Below, in pieces: positions 1 to 8,898 of a DNA stretch of 64,000 bases. This DNA comes from Tabrizicola_A sp044377735 (GTDB lineage: Bacteria > Pseudomonadota > Alphaproteobacteria > Rhodobacterales > Rhodobacteraceae): positions 27,854 through 91,853 of the forward strand of contig JBILYK010000005.1 in assembly GCA_044377735.1 (NCBI GenBank), in the 5' to 3' direction. Every line of letters begins with the position of its first letter. Within the stretch, counting starts at the first letter, position 1. The position numbers and the translations under genes are program-made. The notes under the pieces are model-generated. The model was not told the origin of the DNA. It ran no database searches and was given only the letters and a program-made list of their open reading frames with translations.

Positions 1-695
1 TTTTCTTCTTCGAGCAAGGTCACTTCGGTTTGCGACTTGGTGGCAGGCACGGCCTCAAAGAGGTCAGACGACAGCGAGTTGATCCGCACGCGGTCGGACT
101 GGATCTTGACCATCGGCATCGGAACCAGCTTCTTCGAACCCGAGTTCAGCGTGATTTCGAGATAGCGCACCAATTGCTCGGGGGCATCAACCCACATGTC
201 CGAGATGCGGCCCACCACTTCCAGATCGCCCGCTTGCACCGGCAGACCGCGCGGGTCACGCCCGGCCGAGACGGCAAAGGCCGAAGCCGAAGCCATTGGC
301 ACGATCTTGTTATGGCCATGGCCATCAAGTTCGGGAATGTCGCGGCGCGGGGCCCAAGACGCAGGGCCAACACCGTCCTTCATCGGATCGCCCAAGGGCG
401 CATGCGGGAAGCCTTCCGACACAGCGGTGCGGCCCAAGGCCACCTCGCGCGCCTCACGCGCGCCGTTCGGCACGGTCACAGACCCGCGGCCGTGGGGCAA
501 GAGAAAGGTCTTGGGCGCGGGAACCGGGAAAGGCCCCTGGTTTGGCGCAACCGTGCCGTCTTCCAACTCCAACGGGTAGCCTTCCCGCATGTTTTCGGTT
601 TGCAGATAGTAGACCAACAGCGCGAAAAAGCCCCAAAAGAGCCAGATCGACAACGAGGCCAGATCGAAGCTTCCAAAGAATTCAGTGCCCACCAT
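1..695 (-). CDS. puhA: photosynthetic reaction centre H subunit (partial, C-terminus beyond window)
   Basis: H subunit of the purple-bacterial reaction centre. It caps the cytoplasmic face of the L/M core and supports proton transfer to the secondary quinone. The protein starts MVGTEFFGSFDLASLSIWLF and has one hydrophobic membrane helix at about residues 12-31. A soluble domain follows, with the family segments YLQTENMREGYPLE, DGHGHNKIVPM and SAGRDPRGLPV. About 231 residues are present against a usual 250-260, so only the C-terminus is cut off. The start is supported by an AGGAGGAC ribosome-binding sequence directly upstream. It follows lhaA as the last visible gene of the bchFNBHLM-lhaA-puhA series, the standard order in Rhodobacter relatives, so it is probably transcribed both from the bch operon and from a local promoter. 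Identity is secure. Confidence 0.97.
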   Translation of the reverse strand, partial: MVGTEFFGSFDLASLSIWLFWGFFALLVYYLQTENMREGYPLELEDGTVAPNQGPFPVPAPKTFLLPHGRGSVTVPNGAREAREVALGRTAVSEGFPHAPLGDPMKDGVGPASWAPRRDIPELDGHGHNKIVPMASASAFAVSAGRDPRGLPVQAGDLEVVGRISDMWVDAPEQLVRYLEITLNSGSKKLVPMPMVKIQSDRVRINSLSSDLFEAVPATKSQTEVTLLEEE

Positions 696-711
696 GGGTA
701 GTCCTCCTAAG

Positions 712-2166
712 TCAGGTCGGGAAATCGGCAATGCCGAGTTTTCCGGTGGTTTTGGTTTGTTCAGTCAAAAGTCGTGTGCGGACAAGTGGGCCAAGCAGGA
801 TTAACGTGACAAACAGAAGCCCAATTTCCGTATGATAAACAAAAGTATAGCCGATAGTCGGCGTGTCGAAGGCTGCACCAAGATGGCCGCTTCCGGCCAA
901 GGCCGAGATGCCATCGCGCAACGCACCTCCAAAGGCGATGGAGAGGCCCGCCGCCGTCGCTTGCGCCGCGCCCCAAGCGCCCAGCGCCAAACCGCGCCCG
1001 GCACGTGTGCCCGTGGGCATGGCCATGGCCGCAGTCAGCGTGGCAACCGAGAACAGACCGCCCCCGAGGCCTATGCAGAACGCGCCGGCAAAGAAGACCA
1101 CGGCCGAGTTCAAGGGGCCGGCGAAGATCACAGCGGCAAAGGCGCCTATCCCGATCAAGATACCGCGCCCGGCCATCCGGTAAGGGTCGGTCCCCCGCCC
1201 CAGCCACCGGGCCGCCAGACCAAACCCCAAAAGCGCGCCACCTGCGTAAACGGCGGTCAGCATGGTCGTCGCCGACACCGACAGGCCAAGGACCTGCCCG
1301 CCATAAGGCTCCAAAAGCACGTCTTGCATGTTGAACCCAAAGGCCCCAACCGCAACCACTGCCAAAAGCCGCCCCGCTGTGCCTCCAGCCATAAGATCGG
1401 CCCAGGCATCGGCAAAACGCGGGCGCGGTGCCGCACGTTCGGCCGCACTCATCGGGCGGACCTTCTCCTGCTTCCACAGGGCAATCAGGTTCAGAACCAA
1501 AGTGGCCAAGGCACAGCCCTGCACCACGCGGATCAGCCGGATGTCAGAGTAGTCCTGCAGCAAAGCCCCAACGATCACCGCCGAAATCGCCATGCCCAGA
1601 AGGAACATCACGTAAAGCAGTGCCACCACCCGGGGCCGCGTCTCATCGGTCGCCCGATCAGAGGCCAGCGCCAGCCCCGCCGTCTGCGTCATGTGCAGCC
1701 CAAGTCCTGCCATCACAAAAGCCAAGGCTGCCAGCAACTCCCCAGCCCAGGTTGGGCCCAGTACCTGATCGCCGCCCAGAAGGATCAGCGCAAACGGCAT
1801 AATGGCAAAGCCACCCATCTGCCACAGGCTGCCGAACCACAGATAGGGAATCCGCTTCCAGCCAATCGCGCTGCGATGGGTGTCCGACCGGAACCCCAAG
1901 AGCGCGCGGAACGGCGCAGACAACACGGGCAGGGCAATCATCAAGGCCACGATCAGCGCTGGAACTGACAGTTCTACAATCATCACCCGGTTCAGCGTGC
2001 CCAAAAGCAGGACCGTCGCCATCCCGACCGAAACCTGAAACAGACCCAACCGCAACAGCTGCCCCAAAGGCAGGCCTTCCGAGGCGGCATCGGCAAAGGG
2101 CAACCATCCGGGCCCAAGTTGCTGGATATGTTTCTTCCGCAAGATCACGGGCGATACTCCAGACAT
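712..2166 (-). CDS. lhaA: light-harvesting 1 assembly factor LhaA (PucC/BCD family)
   Basis: A 484-residue polytopic membrane protein of the major-facilitator-like PucC/BCD family, which helps insert or supply bacteriochlorophyll for light-harvesting complex 1. The N-terminal segment LGQLLRLGLFQVSVGMATVL, followed by TLNRVMIVEL and GFRSDTHRSAIGWKRIPYLW, is typical of LhaA. About twelve hydrophobic segments can be traced. The long pre-helix segment with HIQQLGPGWLPFADA and the position immediately before puhA favour LhaA over PucC. The start codon overlaps the 3' end of bchM by 22 bases, suggesting translational coupling. A second family member lies downstream of bchG in this window and corresponds to the bchP2/orf428 branch. 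Confidence 0.93.
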   Translation of the reverse strand: MSGVSPVILRKKHIQQLGPGWLPFADAASEGLPLGQLLRLGLFQVSVGMATVLLLGTLNRVMIVELSVPALIVALMIALPVLSAPFRALLGFRSDTHRSAIGWKRIPYLWFGSLWQMGGFAIMPFALILLGGDQVLGPTWAGELLAALAFVMAGLGLHMTQTAGLALASDRATDETRPRVVALLYVMFLLGMAISAVIVGALLQDYSDIRLIRVVQGCALATLVLNLIALWKQEKVRPMSAAERAAPRPRFADAWADLMAGGTAGRLLAVVAVGAFGFNMQDVLLEPYGGQVLGLSVSATTMLTAVYAGGALLGFGLAARWLGRGTDPYRMAGRGILIGIGAFAAVIFAGPLNSAVVFFAGAFCIGLGGGLFSVATLTAAMAMPTGTRAGRGLALGAWGAAQATAAGLSIAFGGALRDGISALAGSGHLGAAFDTPTIGYTFVYHTEIGLLFVTLILLGPLVRTRLLTEQTKTTGKLGIADFPT

Positions 2167-2813
2167 TCGGAGATATAGAACCCGCGCGACACGCGGTCGA
2201 TCTGGGCAAGCCGCCCGCCAGTGGCCTTGGACAAGGTATCAAAAGCATGCGGCACCATGGTGGGCGACCGATCAGCCCGCGGGAACGCCTTGCCCATGGT
2301 CCAAAAGACCATCAGGAAGGGGGTTCTTGGGGCCACAGTAAACACCACCGCCTGACGCGTGCGCGAACCCAGTCGGTCCAGTGAGGCCGCAATGTCGGCG
2401 GGGCCATAATAGATCAAGCTGTCCATCGCCATCACGTAGTCAAAGCTGCCATGATGCGCCGCTGTCATATCGCCTGCGGCAAAGGTCACGCGTGGTGCAA
2501 GATCGTCGGGCAGGCGCGCGCGGGCGATTTCCACCAAAGCGGGCGAGATATCCACCGCTGTGACATCGGCCCCGCGCGCGGCAAGTTCCACCGTCATCTG
2601 CCCCGCACCACAGCCCGCATCCAAGACCCGCGCGCCGCGCAGATCGCTGGGCAAGCGGCTCAGCATGAGCGCGCGCATCTTGTCACGGCCTTCGCGCACA
2701 GTCTGGCGAATGCGGCTCACCGGGGCGTCCGATGTCAGACGCTCCCACACCTTTGTGGCGGAACGGTCGAAATACTGCTCGACCCGGTCGCGGGTGGCGG
2801 AGTAATCAGCCAT
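2145..2813 (-). CDS. bchM: magnesium protoporphyrin IX O-methyltransferase
   Basis: Transfers a methyl group from S-adenosylmethionine to the C13 propionate of Mg-protoporphyrin IX, the step after magnesium chelation in bacteriochlorophyll synthesis. The 222-residue product has the SAM-binding motif VLDAGCGAGQMTVELAARG near residue 65 and the acidic loop VTAVDISPALVEIARARL after it. The family-typical SLIYYGP and HAFDTL segments follow. I chose the ATG at 2813, giving MADYSATRDR; a TTG two codons upstream is the alternative. The gene begins two bases after the bchL stop and overlaps lhaA, so it is part of one polycistronic message. Confidence 0.95.
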   Translation of the reverse strand: MADYSATRDRVEQYFDRSATKVWERLTSDAPVSRIRQTVREGRDKMRALMLSRLPSDLRGARVLDAGCGAGQMTVELAARGADVTAVDISPALVEIARARLPDDLAPRVTFAAGDMTAAHHGSFDYVMAMDSLIYYGPADIAASLDRLGSRTRQAVVFTVAPRTPFLMVFWTMGKAFPRADRSPTMVPHAFDTLSKATGGRLAQIDRVSRGFYISECLEYRP

Positions 2814-2815
2814 TC

Positions 2816-3715
2816 TCAATCAAACCCCAGAAGTTCAAAAATCTCGCGGTCTGGAAGCGGCGCAGGGGTGGAACCCGGTGCCTGCACCGACCGCCACAGC
2901 GCATCTGCAAGCTTCATGTATTCGGCGCGCGCCATGACCACATCCTCGGCATCGTCCATCTCGAACAGCGTCTTTTTCTTCAGACGCGAGCGGCGGATCG
3001 CGTCGATGTCGGGCATATGGGCCAGCCGGTTAAACCCAACCCGCGCGCAATAGCGGTCCACCTCATCGGTTTCGCGTGATCGGTTGGCCACGCAACCGGC
3101 CAGCTGCACCTTGTAATTGCCCGACTTGGCCTGCACGGCGGCGATGATGCGGTTCATCGCATAGATGCTGTCAAAGTCATTTGCGGTCACGATCACGGCG
3201 CGGTCGGCATGCTGCAGGGGGGCTGCAAAGCCACCGCAGACCACATCGCCCAGAACGTCGAAAATCACCACATCGGTGTCTTCCAAAAGGTGATGCTGCT
3301 TGAGCAATTTCACCGTCTGACCCACCACATAGCCGCCACAGCCCGTGCCGGCAGGCGGTCCACCCGCCTCCACGCATTTCACACCGTTAAAGCCGGTGGC
3401 CACGTAATCCTCAGGGCGCAATTCCTCGGGGTGGAAGTCCACCTCTTTCAGAATGTCGATCACCGTCGGCTGCAAGCGCCCCGTCAGGGTAAAGGTGCTG
3501 TCATGCTTGGGGTCACAACCAATCTGCAAAACCCGCTTGCCCATCATCGAAAAAGCCGCCGAAAGGTTCGACGAGGTGGTCGATTTGCCGATGCCGCCCT
3601 TGCCATAGACCGAAAACACCTTTGCGCCTTCGATCCGGGTCTCGGGGTCCAGATGGACTTGCACCGATCCATCACCGTCAAGTCCGCGCAGGTTCGGAAC
3701 GTTATCAAGGCTCAT
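2816..3715 (-). CDS. bchL: dark-operative protochlorophyllide/chlorophyllide reductase iron protein (L subunit)
   Basis: NifH-like ATP-dependent reductase component that passes electrons to BchNB for light-independent reduction of protochlorophyllide ring D. The 299-residue product carries the P-loop YGKGGIGKST at residues 37-46. It also has the two cysteines that bridge the [4Fe-4S] cluster between monomers: C126 in PPAGTGCGGY and C160 in LGDVVCGGF. The ATG at 3715 matches family length; an in-frame extension upstream lacks similarity. It is separated from bchH by 82 bases that contain a hairpin-plus-T-run element, and is followed closely by bchM. Confidence 0.97.
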   Translation of the reverse strand: MSLDNVPNLRGLDGDGSVQVHLDPETRIEGAKVFSVYGKGGIGKSTTSSNLSAAFSMMGKRVLQIGCDPKHDSTFTLTGRLQPTVIDILKEVDFHPEELRPEDYVATGFNGVKCVEAGGPPAGTGCGGYVVGQTVKLLKQHHLLEDTDVVIFDVLGDVVCGGFAAPLQHADRAVIVTANDFDSIYAMNRIIAAVQAKSGNYKVQLAGCVANRSRETDEVDRYCARVGFNRLAHMPDIDAIRRSRLKKKTLFEMDDAEDVVMARAEYMKLADALWRSVQAPGSTPAPLPDREIFELLGFD

Positions 3716-3724
3716 GCTCTTGGC

Positions 3725-3768
3725 CCTTTCATCTTGGTAAAAATACTCCCGCCGGAGGCTCCGACGGC
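3725..3768 (-). repeat. hairpin plus GAGTATTTTT-ACCAAGATGAAA element between bchH and bchL
   Basis: Read on the minus strand (the direction of the bch genes), a nine-pair imperfect stem CCGTCGGAG/CTCCGGCGG is followed by GAGTATTTTTACCAAGATGAAA. A near copy of the tail, GAGTATTTCCGCCAAGATGAAA, occurs at about 49594-49615 after another hairpin. A GC-rich stem followed by a T run looks like an intrinsic terminator or attenuator, here inside the bchH-bchL gap just upstream of the bchL start. It may also just be a dispersed repeat; function is inferred. Confidence 0.55.
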
Positions 3769-3797
3769 AGGGCAACGCAGGGAGGTCAGGATCAGGC

Positions 3798-6700
3798 TCA
3801 TTCGGCTGCGATCCCTTCCAGACGATCTTCCAGTTCATCCGCAGCCCCTTGCAGGGCGGCGAGCGTCGCGGCATCCGGCGTCCAATAGGCGCGCTCAGAA
3901 GCCTCGATCAGACGATTGGTCATGCGGGCGGATGCTGCGGGGTTCAGCGCTGCCAGCCGCTTGCGCATAGCCTCATCCAGCACAAAGGTCTCCGACAGGC
4001 GCTGATACACCCAAGGGTCCACGGCTTCGGTCGTGGCCGACCAGCCCATGGTGTTGGTCACATGCGCCTCGATCTGACGGACCCCTTCGGCACCGTGCTT
4101 CAGCAGGCCTTCGTAAAACTTCGGGTTCAGCGTGCGCGACCGGCTTTCCAGCGCGATCTGGTCGCGCAGTGTGCGGATCTTGCCGGTCCCACGGGTTTGG
4201 TCGCTGATATAGACAGGGGTATCGGCCCCGCGCTGGCGCTTCACTGCGCGGGCAATGCCGCCCAGCGTGTCAAAGTAGTGGTCCACCGAAGTGACGCCGA
4301 GTTCCACCGACTCAAGGTTCTGATAGGCCAATTCAACGTTCTTGAGGGTCTTTTGCAGCAAGGCTGCATTCTTGACGGCCTTACCATCGCGCCCATAGGC
4401 AAAGGACTTCCGCGCCTCATAGGCATCGGCCAGCTCATCCTCTTCGCCAAAGGCGGAACTGTCGACCAGTTGGTTGACGTTCGACCCATAGGCGCCTTCG
4501 GCATTGGAAAACACGCGCAGCGAGGCGGTTTCCATATCAACGCCCATTTGCTCGGCATAGGCCAAGGCATTGGCGCGGACAAAGTTTTGCGACAAAGGCT
4601 CATCCGCTGTGGCGCATTTGTAGGCGGCTTCGGCCAGCATGCGGGTTTGCAACGGCAGCAGATCGCGGAAAATGCCAGACACTGTCATCAAGACATCAAT
4701 CCGGGGACGGCCCAGCTGCGCCAGGGGGATCAGATCGGCCCCGCAAAGCCGGCCATAGGCATCAAAACGCGGCTTTGCCCCCATCAAGGCCAAGGCCTGA
4801 CCAATCGGGCCGCCATCGGATTTGATGTTATCCGACCCCCAGAGCACCAGCGCAATAGAGCGCGGCAAGGTGGGATGGGTTGACAGCAAACGCTCAGCCT
4901 GCGCCGCCCCATCGCGCAAGGCGAATTCGGTGGGCATGCGGAAGGGATCAAAGGCGTGGATGTTGCGGCCCGTCGGCAAAATCTGCGGGCTGCGGATCAG
5001 ATCACCACCGGGTACGGGGGCAATGAAGCGGGCCGAGAGCGCCCGCAAAATCCCCGGAATTTCGGTGTCTTGCTGCAACTGCGCGTCAATTCTGGCGCGC
5101 TCGGCCGCATCCATTGGGGGCAACAGGTTCAGATACTCAGCCCGCGCAGCGGCTGTCATCGTCTTGCCTACAACGTGCAGACCGTCAGGGATCAGCGCAT
5201 CTTCTGCCTCAAGCAGCTTGAGCCAAAGTTTGGCGGGATCGCGGCCGTCCATATCGACGGCACCGGCCTGCTCCAAGATCAAGGTCGCAAGATCGGCGCG
5301 TTCGAACGCGTCATCTGCCATCGACCGCCAGCGCGTCAGGCTGTCTTTCAGATCAACCAGACCCTTATAGAGACCTGCCTGCGCCAAGGGCGGGGTCAGA
5401 TGGGTGATGGTGATCGCATTCGACCGGCGCTTGGCCAAAGAAGCCTCGGACGGGTTGTTGGCGGCATAAAGATAGATGTTTGGCAACTCGCCGATCAAAC
5501 GATCGGGCCAATCGTGCGCGCCCAGACCGGCCTGCTTTCCAGGCATGAATTCCAGCGCGCCATGCATGCCAAAGTGTAGCAATGCATCTGCGCCCCAAGT
5601 GTTGCGAAGCCAAAGATAGAACTGAACAAAGGCATGGGTGGGGGCGAAACCGCGCTCAAAGAGCAGGCGCATCGGGTCGCCTTCATAGCCAAAGGTTGGC
5701 TGCAAGCCGACGAAAACATTGCCAAACTGACGGCCCAGCACAAAGACGCTGCGGCCATCTGATTGCACTTTGCCGGGGGCAGGGCCCCAAACGGCTTCGA
5801 TCACCTTGAGAGGGGGCGTGTTGCGTACAATCGTATCGGCATCAACAAAGGCCGCCACGTTGGCAGGCTGACCATAGGCCGCAGAATTGCCGCCCAAAAC
5901 CTCGGCCCGCAGATCATCCACCGTGGCTGGCACATCCAGGCTGTAGCCATCCGCCTTCATCGCCTTCAGCGTGTTGTGCAGGCTTTCAAAGACAGACAGA
6001 TAGGCGGCGGTCCCCGCAGCCCCCGCATTCGGCGGGAAGCCGAACAAGACGATGCCGACCTTCTTGTCAGCATTCTTGGTCCGGCGCAATTTGGCGAGTC
6101 GCAGTGTTTTTTCTGTCAGCGAGGCAATGCGTTCGTGACACGGCGACATGGCGCGGCTGTCGGCCGAGCCTTTGCAAATAAGCGAACAACCCGTGCACCC
6201 ATCCAACCCATGGCGCCCTGCAAAGACAGTCGGATTGGTGGCCCCGTCAATTTCGGGCAAGGCGATCAACATGGTCGTTTCGATCGGCCCAAGGCCTTGC
6301 GGCGCGCTCGCCCATTGGCCCAGGGTTTGAAATTCCAAAGGATGGGCGGCGATATAAGGCACATCCAAGGCCGTCAGCGCCTCGACGGCGGCGGGACTGT
6401 CATTGTAGGCAGGTCCGCCCACAAGGCTAAAGCCCGTCAAGGACACCATCGTGTCGACTGTGCTGATGCCATTCTTCTGAAAATAGGCATTGATCGCAGG
6501 ACGTCCGTCCAATCCGCCCGCAAAGGCAGGCACGCAAGCAATACCTTGCGCCTCATAGGCGGCGATCACCGCGTCATAATGCGCGGTATCTGACGCCAAG
6601 ATATACGATCGCAGCATCAACAGGCCGACGGTTACCGTGGCCCCCGCTGGGCGGGGCAAGTCGGCGATGTTGGTGGTGATCCGGCCTTCCAGCTTGGGGT

Positions 6701-7367
6701 GATAAAGGCCCAAGTCTGGATAATCGATCGGCGCCAAGGCCGTGGCCCCGCGCCAATCTTTGCGCGACGCATATCGGCCAATCAAGAAGCGGATCATCTG
6801 TTCAATATTGTCGTCAGATCCACCAAGCCAGTACTGCATCGACAAGAACCAAGCGCGCAGATCCTGCGCCTTGCCCGGAATCCAACGCAAGATTTTCGGC
6901 AGGCGGCGCAGCATCGACATTTGCTTTTCGCCAGAATTCGCGCTGGTTTTTGCTGTGGGCTTCAGTTTCTTCAAAAGCGCCATCGCGGCCGAAGCGGGCT
7001 TGCCCATGTCCAAGTCGCCCATCCGGGTCAACTTGACGATGGAAGGGTCGGCAATCAGGCCAAGGAAGGCGTCGACACGCGGACGTGCCTCGATCAGATC
7101 GGGCAGGATGGCGTTGATGTGCTCTTCGATAAAGATCAGATTGGCTATGACCAGATCTGCCGTCTTCAGCGCGTCTTTGCACCGCTGCAGGGAGGCGGGG
7201 TTTTCGGCCCATTCGGCAGAGGCATGGATCGAGACGTTCAGGCCGGGGAAGTCTTTCGCAAGACGAGGTGCGATCCGCGCGGCGGGCCCTGCGGCATGCT
7301 GATCCAGCGTGACCACAACGACGTTGTAGCCGACTTTGGTGCCAGTCAGGGGGGCATCAGCGCGCAT
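3798..7367 (-). CDS. bchH: magnesium chelatase subunit H
   Basis: Large porphyrin-binding subunit of the ATP-dependent magnesium chelatase, which inserts Mg2+ into protoporphyrin IX with BchI and BchD (not in the window). The product has 1189 residues, the normal size. It contains LDQHAAGP near the N-terminus and the conserved central blocks CTGCSLICKG, LFGFPPNAGAAGTAAYLSVF, HFGMHGALEFMPGKQ and VLWGSDNIKSDGGP. The C-terminal part has VFSNAEGAYGSNVNQLV and YISDQTRGTGKIRTL. I chose the ATG at 7367; an ATG six codons upstream is possible. Either start lies within or close to the 3' end of bchB, so the two are probably translationally coupled. Confidence 0.97.
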   Translation of the reverse strand: MRADAPLTGTKVGYNVVVVTLDQHAAGPAARIAPRLAKDFPGLNVSIHASAEWAENPASLQRCKDALKTADLVIANLIFIEEHINAILPDLIEARPRVDAFLGLIADPSIVKLTRMGDLDMGKPASAAMALLKKLKPTAKTSANSGEKQMSMLRRLPKILRWIPGKAQDLRAWFLSMQYWLGGSDDNIEQMIRFLIGRYASRKDWRGATALAPIDYPDLGLYHPKLEGRITTNIADLPRPAGATVTVGLLMLRSYILASDTAHYDAVIAAYEAQGIACVPAFAGGLDGRPAINAYFQKNGISTVDTMVSLTGFSLVGGPAYNDSPAAVEALTALDVPYIAAHPLEFQTLGQWASAPQGLGPIETTMLIALPEIDGATNPTVFAGRHGLDGCTGCSLICKGSADSRAMSPCHERIASLTEKTLRLAKLRRTKNADKKVGIVLFGFPPNAGAAGTAAYLSVFESLHNTLKAMKADGYSLDVPATVDDLRAEVLGGNSAAYGQPANVAAFVDADTIVRNTPPLKVIEAVWGPAPGKVQSDGRSVFVLGRQFGNVFVGLQPTFGYEGDPMRLLFERGFAPTHAFVQFYLWLRNTWGADALLHFGMHGALEFMPGKQAGLGAHDWPDRLIGELPNIYLYAANNPSEASLAKRRSNAITITHLTPPLAQAGLYKGLVDLKDSLTRWRSMADDAFERADLATLILEQAGAVDMDGRDPAKLWLKLLEAEDALIPDGLHVVGKTMTAAARAEYLNLLPPMDAAERARIDAQLQQDTEIPGILRALSARFIAPVPGGDLIRSPQILPTGRNIHAFDPFRMPTEFALRDGAAQAERLLSTHPTLPRSIALVLWGSDNIKSDGGPIGQALALMGAKPRFDAYGRLCGADLIPLAQLGRPRIDVLMTVSGIFRDLLPLQTRMLAEAAYKCATADEPLSQNFVRANALAYAEQMGVDMETASLRVFSNAEGAYGSNVNQLVDSSAFGEEDELADAYEARKSFAYGRDGKAVKNAALLQKTLKNVELAYQNLESVELGVTSVDHYFDTLGGIARAVKRQRGADTPVYISDQTRGTGKIRTLRDQIALESRSRTLNPKFYEGLLKHGAEGVRQIEAHVTNTMGWSATTEAVDPWVYQRLSETFVLDEAMRKRLAALNPAASARMTNRLIEASERAYWTPDAATLAALQGAADELEDRLEGIAAE

Positions 7368-8898
7368 AATGTGCTTTTGCCTCATACAAAGTTTCGACGC
7401 TAATCTCGGTCACGCCCTTGCCATTGGCATAGTTTTCAGTGTTGCGCCGGGCTTTGCCGCGCACGAAGAACGGGATCTTCTTCAACTCGTTTTCGGCATC
7501 TGTCAGCCAGATCACCTGCCCGTTCGATGCGGCAACGACAGGGGCTGCCGCCACAGGTTCGGGGGCTGCATGCGCCGGGCGCGGGGTGTGCGCCGCACCG
7601 TGGTGCGAAGCTCCAGCGGCGTCGTGGAATTCGAAGTCATCGCGGAACATATGCAGAAGATGCTCTTCCAGCCCCATGACCAAGGGATGTACCCAGGTGT
7701 CGAACAAGACATTCGCGCCTTCCCAGCCCATTTGGGGGCTGTAGCGCGCGGGGAAGTCCTGCACATGCACAGGCGCCGAGATCACAGCGCAAGGAATGCC
7801 CAGACGCTTGCCGATGTGACGCTCCATCTGGGTGCCAAGGATCATCTCGGGTTGCAGCGCAGCAATCGCTGCCTCGACCTCAAGATAGTCATCCGAAATC
7901 AGCGCCTCGACGCCGTATTCCTTGGCCAGTGCGCGAATGGGACGGGCCATTTCGCGGTTGAAACAGCCAAGACCGGCCACTTCAAACCCCATTTCCTCGC
8001 GCGCCACGCGGGCGGCTGCGGCAACATGGGTGCCGTCGCCAAAGATAAAGACGCGCTTGCCGGTCAGGTATGTGCTGTCCACCGAGCGCGTCCACCACGG
8101 CAGGCGCAAACGGCTGGTATCGGCGCGGGCGGGCAGGCCGGTGATCTGGGCCACTTCGGCCACAAAGTCATGGGACGCACCCACGCCAATCGGCACAATC
8201 TTGGTGTAGGGCTGCTGGAAGTTTGTCTCAAGCCAGCGCGCGGCACTTTCGGCGTGCTCGGGATACATCAGCACGTTGAAATGCGCTGCACCCAGTCGCG
8301 CAATGTCGCTGGGCCGTGCGCCCATCGGGCCGACCACATTCACGGCAATGCCCATGTCGGACAACAGCCGCGTCACCTCGACGATGTCATCGCGGTGGCG
8401 GAACCCCAAAGCGGTGGGGCCGATCAGGTTGGCCGTGATCTGCTCGCTCCGCGCCACCGGCTTGGCCAGATGCCGCACGATCTGCAAGAAGGTCTCGTCG
8501 GTGCCAAAACCCTCTTTGCGCTGATAGCTGGGCAGGTCCAGCGGGATCACCGGCAGCCCAAGATCCATGCTCTCGGCAAGCCCGGCGGGATCATCCTGAA
8601 TGAGCTCTGCGGTGCACGAGGCCCCGACAATCAGCGCTTCGGGCTGAAAACGCGCCACCGCATCGCGGCAGGCGGCCTTGAACAGGCCCGCCGTGTCGGC
8701 CCCCAGATCGCGGGCCTGAAAGGTGGTGTAGCTGACCGGTGGGCGATGGTCGCGCCGTTCGATCATGGTGAACAGAAGATCGGCATAGGTGTCGCCCTGC
8801 GGGGCGTGGAGCACATAGTGCAGCCCCTTCATGCCAGTGGCGACCCGCATCGCCCCTACATGGGGCGGGCCTTCATATGTCCAGAGCGTCAGCTTCAT
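7357..8898 (-). CDS. bchB: dark-operative protochlorophyllide reductase subunit B
   Basis: One half of the BchNB catalytic component that reduces protochlorophyllide in the dark. The 513-residue product starts MKLTLWTYEGPPHVGAMRVA. Asp36 falls in HAPQGDTYAD, the position of the unusual aspartate ligand to the [4Fe-4S] cluster known for this family. Also visible are VGASCTAELIQDDP and LDLPSYQRKEGFG. A small C-terminal domain (KIPFFVRGKARRNTENYA) is preceded by an alanine/proline-rich linker, as in other BchB proteins. It overlaps bchN by four bases and bchH by eleven. Confidence 0.97.
   Translation of the reverse strand: MKLTLWTYEGPPHVGAMRVATGMKGLHYVLHAPQGDTYADLLFTMIERRDHRPPVSYTTFQARDLGADTAGLFKAACRDAVARFQPEALIVGASCTAELIQDDPAGLAESMDLGLPVIPLDLPSYQRKEGFGTDETFLQIVRHLAKPVARSEQITANLIGPTALGFRHRDDIVEVTRLLSDMGIAVNVVGPMGARPSDIARLGAAHFNVLMYPEHAESAARWLETNFQQPYTKIVPIGVGASHDFVAEVAQITGLPARADTSRLRLPWWTRSVDSTYLTGKRVFIFGDGTHVAAAARVAREEMGFEVAGLGCFNREMARPIRALAKEYGVEALISDDYLEVEAAIAALQPEMILGTQMERHIGKRLGIPCAVISAPVHVQDFPARYSPQMGWEGANVLFDTWVHPLVMGLEEHLLHMFRDDFEFHDAAGASHHGAAHTPRPAHAAPEPVAAAPVVAASNGQVIWLTDAENELKKIPFFVRGKARRNTENYANGKGVTEISVETLYEAKAHYAR

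Noticed and set aside
832..1968. Long plus-strand open frame opposite lhaA
   Set aside because: Proline/arginine/glutamine-rich antisense by-product of a GC-rich membrane-protein gene; no domain character, and the minus-strand reading is clearly LhaA.
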